Assembly: GCA_031277995.1 (NCBI GenBank)
Contig: JAITLH010000035.1
Span: 1 to 8,137 of the forward strand
Source: Deltaproteobacteria bacterium
GTDB lineage: Bacteria; Desulfobacterota; Desulfarculia; Adiutricales; Adiutricaceae
Length of the DNA stretch: 8,137 nt
Direction of reading: 5' to 3'
Positions 1-5,254 of this stretch are shown here, piece after piece; positions within the stretch are counted from its first letter, which is position 1; the number at the start of each line of letters is the position of its first letter. The notes under the pieces are model-generated. The model worked only from the letters and a program-made list of their open reading frames with translations. It searched no databases and was not told the origin of the DNA. Position numbers and translations under genes: made by a program.

Positions 1-348
1 CGTGGTCGTCCCGTAGGCCGACACGCATTTGGCGAATTCCAAGGGCCCGGCCATGGAACTTTCGATATGGACGTGGCTATCGATAAAACCCGGGAGTAAA
101 TACGCCCCCTGGGCCCTAACCTCGATCTCCCCCCCGTACTCGCCCAGTCCCGCCACCCGGCCCTGGGCCACGGCCAAATCGCCAAAATGAAACTCCCCGT
201 CAAAGGGGTTATAGACGTTCGCGCCTTTAATGACCAGCTCGGCCGGCTTTCGCCCCATGGCCACGTCGATTAAAGCGGATCTCTCCTGCGGCTCCCTTCT
301 AAGAACCCAGCCGGGCCGTAAACCGATAGCTTTTTCTTTCTTTGCCAT
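1..348 (-). CDS. ade: Adenine deaminase, N-terminal part (truncated by window edge)
   Basis: Likely hydrolyses adenine to hypoxanthine and ammonia in purine salvage, as a cytoplasmic metal-dependent amidohydrolase. I translated 116 codons by hand from the ATG at 348-346 and the frame stays open to base 1. Visible are the amidohydrolase N-terminal beta segment (ELVIKGANVYNPFDGEF, about residues 37-53), LLPGFIDSHVHIESSM (about 84-99) with the HxH metal ligands, and the GTTT strand at the cut end. The H-V-H-I-E-S-S signature separates AdeC-type adenine deaminases from most other amidohydrolases. The pre-domain of about 35 residues (RREPQERSALIDVAMG) resembles the helical start of AdeC proteins and supports this start, although no strong Shine-Dalgarno sequence precedes it. 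It lies 81 bp downstream of lepA on the same strand. The C-terminal four fifths are outside the window, so integrity cannot be judged. Confidence 0.92.
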   Translation of the reverse strand, partial: MAKKEKAIGLRPGWVLRREPQERSALIDVAMGRKPAELVIKGANVYNPFDGEFHFGDLAVAQGRVAGLGEYGGEIEVRAQGAYLLPGFIDSHVHIESSMAGPLEFAKCVSAYGTTT

Positions 349-429
349 TTGCGCCCAATAAAAATGTCAATTGGCCAATATGGCCTTTGGCCAAATTGGC
401 CAAATCCCCCCCCAAAACCCCAAAGTCTA
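349..429. repeat. lepA-ade spacer with clustered TTGGCCAA palindromes and a G-rich tract
   Basis: The palindrome TTGGCCAA occurs at 371-378, 387-394 and 396-403, with a further TGGCC at 381-385. Any two copies can pair with each other, for example 371-378 with 387-394 around an 8-nt loop, so the lepA-ade mRNA could form alternative small hairpins here. Just after the lepA stop the transcribed strand carries GGGG-TTTT-GGGGGGGG (plus-strand C runs at 406-413 and 418-421). No T tract follows a stem, so this does not look like a standard intrinsic terminator. Its function is unknown. Confidence 0.6.
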
Positions 430-2226
430 TTAGTCGTCTTCGGTTTTTAAAACGGCGATGAAGGCGCTTTGGGGGACCTCGATCTTTCCGACCATCTTCA
501 TGCGTTTCTTGCCCTTCTTTTGTTTTTCCAACAGTTTTCTTTTCCTGGTGATGTCCCCGCCGTAGCATTTGGCCGTGACGTCTTTCCTAAAGGCGCTTAT
601 GGTCGAGCGGGCGATTATCTCGCCGCCGATGGCCCCCTGGATGGCGATTTTAAACTGCTGGCGGGGTAGTTCGTCCCTTAACCGGTCGCACATGTTTAGG
701 GCCCGGGCCCGGGCCCGGTCCTTATGGACGATGACCGAGAGGGCGTCCACCTTTTCGCCGTTTAGGAGAATGTCAACCTTAACGAGCCTATTGGGCCGAT
801 AATCGATCAGTTCGTAATCGAAACTGCCGTAACCTTGGGTTACGGTCTTTAATTTGTCGTAAAAATCATAGACGATCTCGGCCAGGGGGATCTCGAAAGT
901 TATCTCCACCCGGCCCGGCGTCGGGTAGGTCATGTTGGAATTGACGCCCCGGCGGTCCAAACCCAGTTTCATGATGGCCCCGATGTAGCGATCCGGGGCC
1001 AAGATCGAGGCCTTGATGTAGGGCTCCAACGATTCCTCGATGAAGGCCGGGTCGGGATAGTCCTGGGGGTTATCGATCTCGATTTGTTGGCCGTTTTTTA
1101 GCTTAAACCTATACCTGACCGAGGGCGAGGTCATGATGATGGATTGGTCAAACTCCCTTTCCAAACGCTCCTGGACGATGTCGAGGTGGAGTAAGCCCAA
1201 AAACCCGCAGCGAAAACCCAAGCCCAGGGCGGCGCTGCTGTCCTTTTGGTAAATCAAGGCGGCGTCGTTGAGTTTATACTTTTCCAAGGCTTCGCTCAAA
1301 GACTCATAATCGTCCGAGGCGACCGGATAGATCGAGGAAAAAACCACCGGCTTGACGCTTTTAAAGCCGGCCAAAGCCTCGGTGGCCTTCCGGTCAACCA
1401 AGGTTACCGTGTCGCCAATGGCGACGTCGGAAACGGTCTTAATCCCGGCGATGACGTAACCGACCATGCCGGCCGAGAGGTTTTTTGCCGGCTCACGGCT
1501 TAACCTAAAAAGCCCCACCTCCTCGACCTTGTGGACGGCCCCGTTGGACATCAAAAAAATCTGGTTTCCGGCGGACAGGTTTCCGTCAAAAACCCTTACG
1601 GCCACGACCGTTCCCCGAAAGGGATCGTAAAAAGCGTCAAAAATCAAGGCCCTTAAAGGCGCCTCGGGGTCCCCGGATGGGGGCGGAATCCTTTCGATCA
1701 CGGCCTCAAAAACCTTATCGATCCCCAGGCCCTGCTTGGCCGAACACAAAACCGCCCCCTGGGCGTCCAGCCCCAAATCGCTTTCGATTTGTTCCTTGGC
1801 CATCTCGATATCGGCGGCCGGCAGATCGATTTTGTTAATGACGGGAATAATGACCAGATCGTGTTCCATGGCCGCGTAAAGGTTGGCCATGGTCTGGGCT
1901 TCCACGCCCTGGGCGGCGTCGACTAACAATAAGACCCCCTCGCAAGCGGCCAGGGCCCTGGAAACCTCGTAAGAAAAGTCCACGTGGCCGGGGGTGTCGA
2001 TGAGGTTTAAACGATATTCCCGCCCGTCGGTTCCCTTATACGCCAAACTCACGGCCGAGCTTTTTATGGTAATGCCGCGTTCTCGTTCCAAATCCATGCT
2101 GTCGAGCATCTGGTCATGAAAGGCCCGCTCGTCCACCAAGCCCGCCTCCTGGAGTAACCGATCGGCCAAGGTCGATTTGCCGTGGTCAATGTGGGCCACT
2201 ATCGAAAAATTTCTAATCTTTTTCAT
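430..2226 (-). CDS. lepA: Elongation factor 4 (LepA), ribosome-associated translational GTPase
   Basis: LepA/EF4 is a GTPase related to EF-G that acts on 70S ribosomes and affects initiation, back-translocation or ribosome assembly. The 598 residues match the usual family length, so the gene looks complete. The GTPase motifs are AHIDHGKS (11-18, P-loop), DTPGH (77-81, with the catalytic His81), NKID (131-134) and SAK (162-164). The EF-G-like middle holds LGFRCGFLGLLHLDI, and the LepA-specific C-terminal domain holds AKCYGGD followed by a basic RKRKLLEKQKKGKKRMK stretch. The start is fixed by an in-frame TAG two codons upstream (2230-2232). The Shine-Dalgarno sequence is poor. TAA is followed directly by TAG (427-429). 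A CCCGGG/GGGCCC hexamer run at 699-718 encodes RARAR, where many LepA proteins have a related R-rich helix with RGR. The signal peptidase gene lepB, a common partner, is not visible. Confidence 0.98.
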   Translation of the reverse strand: MKKIRNFSIVAHIDHGKSTLADRLLQEAGLVDERAFHDQMLDSMDLERERGITIKSSAVSLAYKGTDGREYRLNLIDTPGHVDFSYEVSRALAACEGVLLLVDAAQGVEAQTMANLYAAMEHDLVIIPVINKIDLPAADIEMAKEQIESDLGLDAQGAVLCSAKQGLGIDKVFEAVIERIPPPSGDPEAPLRALIFDAFYDPFRGTVVAVRVFDGNLSAGNQIFLMSNGAVHKVEEVGLFRLSREPAKNLSAGMVGYVIAGIKTVSDVAIGDTVTLVDRKATEALAGFKSVKPVVFSSIYPVASDDYESLSEALEKYKLNDAALIYQKDSSAALGLGFRCGFLGLLHLDIVQERLEREFDQSIIMTSPSVRYRFKLKNGQQIEIDNPQDYPDPAFIEESLEPYIKASILAPDRYIGAIMKLGLDRRGVNSNMTYPTPGRVEITFEIPLAEIVYDFYDKLKTVTQGYGSFDYELIDYRPNRLVKVDILLNGEKVDALSVIVHKDRARARALNMCDRLRDELPRQQFKIAIQGAIGGEIIARSTISAFRKDVTAKCYGGDITRKRKLLEKQKKGKKRMKMVGKIEVPQSAFIAVLKTEDD

Positions 2227-2391
2227 ACTCTACGCTAAAATTCTTCCCCTCGCCCCCCGGGGGCTCGTTTTTCCCTTCTTTCGTCCCCACCCATTGCGCC
2301 CCCATGGGCGCCCCCATGGGCGCGCCTTGGGCCTTTTAGCCTAGCCCATTCCCAAAAAACCTTAAAGTTCCCCCAAGGCTAATTAAATATT
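2227..2391 (-). promoter_or_regulatory. lepA leader region with tandem repeat and G-rich transcribed strand
   Basis: This 165-bp gap between the dsbI stop and the lepA start is the second-longest run between genes, counting is by eye. Near dsbI there is a weak 4-bp stem (CCTT/AAGG) followed on the transcribed strand by six T, at about 2356-2378, which could be a poor terminator. The middle holds a 12-bp tandem repeat and a G-quadruplex-capable strand, listed separately. A short near-palindrome of C and G runs lies at 2252-2264. I find no convincing -35/-10 pair, so a promoter for lepA is inferred only from the size of the gap. Confidence 0.35.
2296..2322. repeat. 12-bp tandem repeat (2.25 copies)
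   Basis: GCGCCCCCATGG occurs at 2296-2307 and again at 2308-2319, with the first 3 bases of a third copy at 2320-2322. Within it GCGCCC and GGGCGC are complementary, so each junction can also form a 6-bp hairpin. It lies outside any supported gene, in the lepA leader. Confidence 0.85.
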
Positions 2392-3027
2392 TTAGCATTT
2401 TCTCGCCTTTTCTTCCTCAAAAATTTCCAAGCCCCCAAGCTTTGGGCCCGGGCCCTTCCTGGCCTTTACCGCAAAGACCAGCCAGGACAAAAACATCAAA
2501 GCCAGGCCGCAAATCATGACCGAATAGACCAAGATCAGCCATTGGGTCATGGAAAAGCCCAGAAAAAACCATTGGGGGCCCTCGCCGCACATGCCCTGCG
2601 GGGCGAAGTGCGAGGGGAACCAATCGTCCAATTTAAGGCCCAGGGGGAAAACCACGCCCTTAAGCGAGCAGGGCGGGATAAACCCCGAGTGGAGTACCTT
2701 TAAATTAATGATTTCTAAACTAACCGACATCGAAAGGCCCCAAACGGCCGCCCCAATGCTAACGGCATAGCCAAAAAGCTTAAAAACCACGAATTTTGGA
2801 TTAATGGCCGCCACCATGGCCCCGAAAAAAATCACGATCATGGCGAAACGGATCTTCACGCAGTATTCGCAGGGAAATAGTCCCAAAAACACCTGAAAGT
2901 AGAGGACCGAGAAAATTTCCATGACTAGGGCCGCCAAGCCGCCCGTTAGCCACAAGGGCCTCAAAGACTGCCATCTACCCAAGGTCTCGAAAAAATCATC
3001 CGTAATGTCTTTGATTAATTTAACCAT
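2392..3027 (-). CDS. dsbI: Disulfide bond formation membrane protein, DsbI/DsbB type
   Basis: This inner-membrane protein probably reoxidises a periplasmic DsbA-like partner and passes the electrons to quinone. About four membrane segments are visible: roughly 27-48, 61-75, 82-104 and 162-187. The first redox pair is PCEYC (Cys53, Cys56) and the second pair is Cys120 and Cys147 in the periplasmic loop, the DsbB arrangement. The GRWQSLRPLWL stretch before the first membrane segment, CEYCVKIRFAM and VAAINPK resemble, from memory, E. coli/Salmonella DsbI rather than classical DsbB, which is shorter at its N terminus. The protein has 211 residues and ends in a charged cytoplasmic tail with an additional terminal Cys211. 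The ATG has an in-frame TGA three codons upstream. A GAAGG lies only 3 nt before it, closer than usual. The DsbA-like gene 97 bp upstream is the obvious partner. The DsbI subtype, as opposed to DsbB, is an inference. Confidence 0.88.
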   Translation of the reverse strand: MVKLIKDITDDFFETLGRWQSLRPLWLTGGLAALVMEIFSVLYFQVFLGLFPCEYCVKIRFAMIVIFFGAMVAAINPKFVVFKLFGYAVSIGAAVWGLSMSVSLEIINLKVLHSGFIPPCSLKGVVFPLGLKLDDWFPSHFAPQGMCGEGPQWFFLGFSMTQWLILVYSVMICGLALMFLSWLVFAVKARKGPGPKLGGLEIFEEEKARKC

Positions 3028-3040
3028 AAGCCTTCAAAAC

Positions 3041-3081
3041 AAACGATAACGCCTTTAGGCGTTCCAAAGGCGTTATCGTTT
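3041..3081 (-). terminator. 16-bp perfect inverted repeat between the two dsb genes (terminator-like or mRNA hairpin)
   Basis: AAACGATAACGCCTTT at 3041-3056 is perfectly repeated in inverse at 3066-3081, with a 9-nt loop. On the transcribed strand the stem ends in GTTT and is followed by GTTTT, which is terminator-like but short of a clean T tract. The left half can instead form a smaller hairpin, AACGCC (3048-3053) with GGCGTT (3058-3063). It lies only 14 bp upstream of the dsbI start, so it could set the dsbA:dsbI ratio by partial termination or by stabilising processed mRNA ends. Confidence 0.6.
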
Positions 3082-3094
3082 CGGATCTTGGTTT

Positions 3095-3118
3095 AAAAAA
3101 AAAGATACGCCCCAGGCG
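3095..3118 (-). terminator. Weak hairpin plus T9 tract after the dsbA-like gene
   Basis: Just 3' of the dsbA-like stop codon the transcribed strand has CGCC-TGG-GGCG (plus strand 3108-3118), then four bases and nine T (A run at 3095-3103). The stem is only 4 bp with a 3-nt loop, so this is a weak terminator candidate at best. Together with the stronger inverted repeat that follows, it makes the dsb spacer a plausible partial termination region. Confidence 0.3.
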
Positions 3119-3123
3119 AAGTT

Positions 3124-3888
3124 TTACCGCTCCCCGGCCTTGGCCTCGTCGGCTTTGGCCGCGTCGCCTTTGGCTTCCCCGGCCTTGGCCGCCTCGGCCT
3201 TGGCTTTGGCCAAACGATCCCGCTCGTGGTTTATGAGTTTTTCGGCCAGCTGGTAATAGGGGCCGTCAAAGTTGGTGATGACGTAGCGGCCGTTTATGAT
3301 CATGCCCGGCACGGCGTCGATGCCGGAATTTTCCAGAAAGGTCTTGGCCCGGGCCTCCTTTCCGGCCACGGCCGGGGAATCGTAGGCCGCGTTAAAGGCC
3401 GCCCGGGAAATCCCTTGGGAGGCGGCGAAGGTTTCTTGCGATTCCTTGGTGATTAGGCCGTAATTTCTGGCGTTGGGGTTATGGACGTTTAAGGCCGTGT
3501 CAAACGCGGCTTGGCGCGCCGCCGATTCGGCGTTTAGTTCGTCCAAGACGAAAAACAATCGGGCGTGGGTTTGGAAGGGCATGCGGGCGTTGTCAAACAG
3601 GCCCGGGAGGCGCGTGGCCCGAACGTCCTCGGGTAAGGAACTGGCGAAAAGGGAGGTCGTGGCGTCGGATGACCGGCAACTCGCGCAGCCGTACCAAAAA
3701 ACCGTGACCAGTTCTATCTTGTCGTCCGATTCGTCGTAACGGGCGGGCTTCAAAATGACTTTGAAATTGGCCCTTTCTTGGTCGGTTAATTCAAAAGGCA
3801 ACTGGGCCGGGGCGGCGGAGCTTAAGCCCAGCGAAATGGCCAAAGCCAAAACGATGGCCGTAATATGGGTCCGTAAAAAAACTTTCAT
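3124..3888 (-). CDS. DsbA-like periplasmic thiol:disulfide oxidoreductase with C-A-S-C active site
   Basis: Predicted to introduce or shuffle disulfides in exported proteins. Residues 1-28 form a signal peptide: basic start, hydrophobic core 10-24, and APAQ near the likely cleavage site. A thioredoxin fold follows, with VTVFWYGCASCR at 61-72; Cys68 and Cys71 are the redox pair. The helical insert covers about 95-185, and IDAVPG holds the conserved cis-proline, Pro194. The dipeptide between the cysteines is Ala-Ser, unlike Pro-His in classical DsbA, which should alter the redox potential. From residue 227 to 254 the protein ends in an Ala/Lys/Glu/Asp/Gly-rich tail (AKAGEAKGDAAKADEAKAGE) not needed for the fold. 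The DsbI-type gene follows 97 bp downstream. The ATG has a TGA two codons upstream and no clear Shine-Dalgarno sequence. DsbL-like, DsbA-like or a DsbC/G-like isomerase are all conceivable; the neighbour favours an oxidase. Confidence 0.85.
   Translation of the reverse strand: MKVFLRTHITAIVLALAISLGLSSAAPAQLPFELTDQERANFKVILKPARYDESDDKIELVTVFWYGCASCRSSDATTSLFASSLPEDVRATRLPGLFDNARMPFQTHARLFFVLDELNAESAARQAAFDTALNVHNPNARNYGLITKESQETFAASQGISRAAFNAAYDSPAVAGKEARAKTFLENSGIDAVPGMIINGRYVITNFDGPYYQLAEKLINHERDRLAKAKAEAAKAGEAKGDAAKADEAKAGER
3127..3210 (-). repeat. Low-complexity repeat coding for the Ala/Lys-rich tail of the DsbA-like protein
   Basis: The last 28 codons of the DsbA-like gene are built from variants of GGCCTTGGCC and GGCTTTGGCC alternating with GCCTCGTCG or GCCGCGTCG (plus-strand reading), giving repeated AKA, AKAG and AKAD motifs in the protein. 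The stretch looks like an expanded short repeat. Because it lies at the 3' end, copy-number change in multiples of 3 bp would be tolerated. Confidence 0.65.
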
Positions 3889-3979
3889 GGGTCAAACCGA
3901 TTAATCGCTGCCTCGGGATTTTCGCCGAGGGAAGGTATTGTTCAAAGGGGCCAAAGGGCCCCAAATAAAAGTTCCGTTT
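3889..3979 (-). promoter_or_regulatory. Spacer upstream of the dsbA-like gene with two small hairpins
   Basis: Two inverted repeats are visible: GGGGCC (3947-3952) with GGCCCC (3957-3962) around a 4-nt loop, close to the stop of the small upstream gene, and CCTCGG (3911-3916) with CCGAGG (3925-3930) around an 8-nt loop. On the transcribed strand the first is followed by only three T, so it is a poor terminator. I see no convincing -35/-10 pair. Confidence 0.35.
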
Positions 3980-4267
3980 TTATTGGGCGGTGCCCGGCAC
4001 CCGCCAAACCGAGGCCGGGTTGGGCGCCCAGGTAACTTTTTCGTCCGGGCCGTGCCTTTTTTCAATCACCCGCCACAGTAGTAGCTCGGTTAACGAGGAT
4101 CTTAAATTCTCCTCGCTGTCGTTCCAGCGCTCCGAAATGGCCTCCTCGGAAGCCAAAACTCCTTCGCCCACCAGCGAGCAAATGAGTATGTAGGCCGAGG
4201 TGGCCAGCATGGACAGCTTTAGGTTAAATATTTGGGTGTCCATCACCCGATAGCCAAGTTGAGCCAT
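3980..4267 (-). CDS. Unrecognised 95-residue protein, winged-helix-like pattern
   Basis: I do not recognise this gene. It encodes 95 residues with no signal peptide or cysteine-pair motif. The segment 17-33 (LKLSMLATSAYILICSL) is hydrophobic and probably a helix. It is followed by SEEAISERWN (40-49), then SEENLRSSLTELLLWRVIEK (51-70), and a KVTWAPNP stretch (77-84). The order helix, short helix, turn, longer helix ending in RVIEKR, then a beta-like wing resembles small winged-helix DNA-binding proteins, where the third helix would read DNA. This is inferred from pattern only. Codon use and GGCC content look like the neighbours. It lies between nadC (120 bp) and the dsbA-like gene (91 bp). The ATG at 4267 has only a weak GGTAAG before it; the ATG at 4243 is an alternative start that would remove 8 residues. 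Confidence 0.62.
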   Translation of the reverse strand: MAQLGYRVMDTQIFNLKLSMLATSAYILICSLVGEGVLASEEAISERWNDSEENLRSSLTELLLWRVIEKRHGPDEKVTWAPNPASVWRVPGTAQ

Positions 4268-4282
4268 ATTCTTACCGGTCCG

Positions 4283-4330
4283 AAAAAAAAAGTTATCGAG
4301 AACCCCAGAACGCGTCCGGGGGTTTTTTTT
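4283..4330. terminator. Hairpin flanked by T tracts on both strands (bidirectional terminator candidate)
   Basis: AACCCC (4301-4306) pairs with GGGGTT (4319-4324) around a 12-nt loop. On the plus strand eight T (4323-4330) follow the stem directly, the classical intrinsic terminator layout. On the minus strand, the direction of the genes, nine T (A run at 4283-4291) follow only after a 9-nt gap. It most plausibly ends nadC transcripts, but the better geometry points the other way. Confidence 0.55.
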
Positions 4331-4351
4331 AAAGGCCCTTCAAACCTATCC

Positions 4352-4380
4352 ATTCTATGGCCAATCGATTCTATGGCCAA
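4352..4380 (-). promoter_or_regulatory. Promoter-like hexamers upstream of the small gene
   Basis: On the minus strand TTGGCC (4380-4375) and TAGAAT (4357-4352) are separated by exactly 17 bp. TAGAAT matches the sigma-70 -10 box at 5 of 6 positions and TTGGCC matches the -35 box at 4 of 6. Both hexamers lie inside copies of a local tandem repeat, so the match may be fortuitous. If real, the hairpin at 4301-4324 would lie in the leader of its transcript. Confidence 0.25.
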
Positions 4381-4400
4381 TAGCGGCCTATAGCCAATCG
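4355..4400. repeat. Degenerate tandem repeat CTATGGCCAATCG, three copies
   Basis: Copies lie at 4355-4367 (CTATGGCCAATCG), 4371-4383 (CTATGGCCAATAG) and 4388-4400 (CTATAGCCAATCG), with periods of 16 and 17 bp. The third copy includes the nadC stop codon and its last four codons (encoding LDWL), so the array appears to have grown outward from the 3' end of nadC. Its role is unknown. Confidence 0.75.
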
Positions 4401-5248
4401 AGCCCCAAATCCGCGGCCGGGGCCGAATGGGTCAAAGCGCCGACGCTGATAAAGTCAACCCCCGCCAAAGCTATGCCCGGGACGTTTTCCAAGGTCACCC
4501 CGCCCGAGGCTTCCAGTAAGACGCGCCTGGGGTGGGGTTTGAAAAAATCGTTGGCCAAGGCCACGGCCTTTTCCAGGGTGGGAATGTCCATGTTGTCCAG
4601 CAAAATCGCGTCGGCCCCATGTTCCAGGGCCTCCAATAGCTGCCCCAGGTTATCGACCTCGATTTCGATTTTGAGGTTATGGGGGGCCTTTTCTTTGGCC
4701 ATTTTCAGGGCCTTTTCAATCGAGCCGGCGGCGGCGATGTGATTGTCCTTGATTAAAATCCCATCCCCCAAACAAAAGCGGTGGTTATGGCCGCCCCCGT
4801 GCCTCGCGGCGGCTTTTTCCAAGGCCCGTAAGCCCGGCGTGGTTTTGCGCGTGTCCAAGATTTTTGGCGCCGCTCCCCGAATTATCGCGGCCGCCTTGAC
4901 GTATTTACCCGTTAGGGTCGCCACCCCCGATAGCCGCCCCAGAAAGTTTAGGGCCACCCTTTCGCCCATAAGTATCGAGCGGGCCCGGCCCGCCAAGCCC
5001 AAAACCTCGTCGCCCGCGGCCAAGTCTTGCCCCTCGCTAGCCTCGGATTTTACCGCGAGCTTCGAATCCACCAGCTTAAAGGCCATGAGGGCGGCCGGGA
5101 GCCCCGATAACACCAAAGGCTCTCTCGCGACTATCTTGGCCCGGCCCCGGACCTCCAAACCGACGGTCAGCTCGCTCGTGACGTCGCCAAAGCCCAAATC
5201 TTCCTTTAGGGCCAACTCGACCAAGTTTTTAAGTTCAAAATCAATCAC
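4388..5248 (-). CDS. nadC: Nicotinate-nucleotide pyrophosphorylase (carboxylating), quinolinate phosphoribosyltransferase
   Basis: Converts quinolinate and PRPP to nicotinate mononucleotide, CO2 and pyrophosphate in de novo NAD synthesis, in the cytoplasm. At 286 residues it has the normal family length. The N-terminal domain shows LALKEDLGFGDVTSE (12-26). The barrel carries the phosphate/quinolinate-binding segment LDTRKTTPGLRALEK (131-145), the basic GGGHNHR loop (151-157) with DGILIKDNH (162-170), IEIEVDN (194-200), ILLDNM (215-220), LEASGG (245-250) and ISVGALTHSAPAADLGLDW (267-285). The start is GTG, preceded by a good GGAGGG Shine-Dalgarno sequence (5255-5260, minus strand) with 6-nt spacing. 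It lies 70 bp downstream of valS. Two competing hairpins end immediately before the Shine-Dalgarno sequence, so translation or mRNA stability may be controlled there. nadA and nadB are not in the window. Confidence 0.97.
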   Translation of the reverse strand: MIDFELKNLVELALKEDLGFGDVTSELTVGLEVRGRAKIVAREPLVLSGLPAALMAFKLVDSKLAVKSEASEGQDLAAGDEVLGLAGRARSILMGERVALNFLGRLSGVATLTGKYVKAAAIIRGAAPKILDTRKTTPGLRALEKAAARHGGGHNHRFCLGDGILIKDNHIAAAGSIEKALKMAKEKAPHNLKIEIEVDNLGQLLEALEHGADAILLDNMDIPTLEKAVALANDFFKPHPRRVLLEASGGVTLENVPGIALAGVDFISVGALTHSAPAADLGLDWL

Positions 5249-5254
5249 TCCAAG

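Noticed and set aside
365..370. A perfect TTGACA on the minus strand just before ade, possible -35 box
   Set aside because: The matching -10 position would fall at the ade start codon and reads TGGCAA, unlike TATAAT, so a promoter for ade here is not supported.
366..404. The TTGGCCAA cluster as a CRISPR array
   Set aside because: The units are 8 bp with 1 to 8 bp between them, far too short for CRISPR repeats and spacers, and no cas gene is present.
699..718. GGGCCC hexamer run inside lepA as a separate element
   Set aside because: It encodes an in-frame RARAR stretch in a conserved helix of LepA and is explained by codon choice in a GGCC-rich genome.
2304..2339. An 11-codon frame on the plus strand (MGAPMGAPWAF) in the lepA leader
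   Set aside because: It is merely the 12-bp tandem repeat read as codons, is too short to support and lacks a ribosome binding site.
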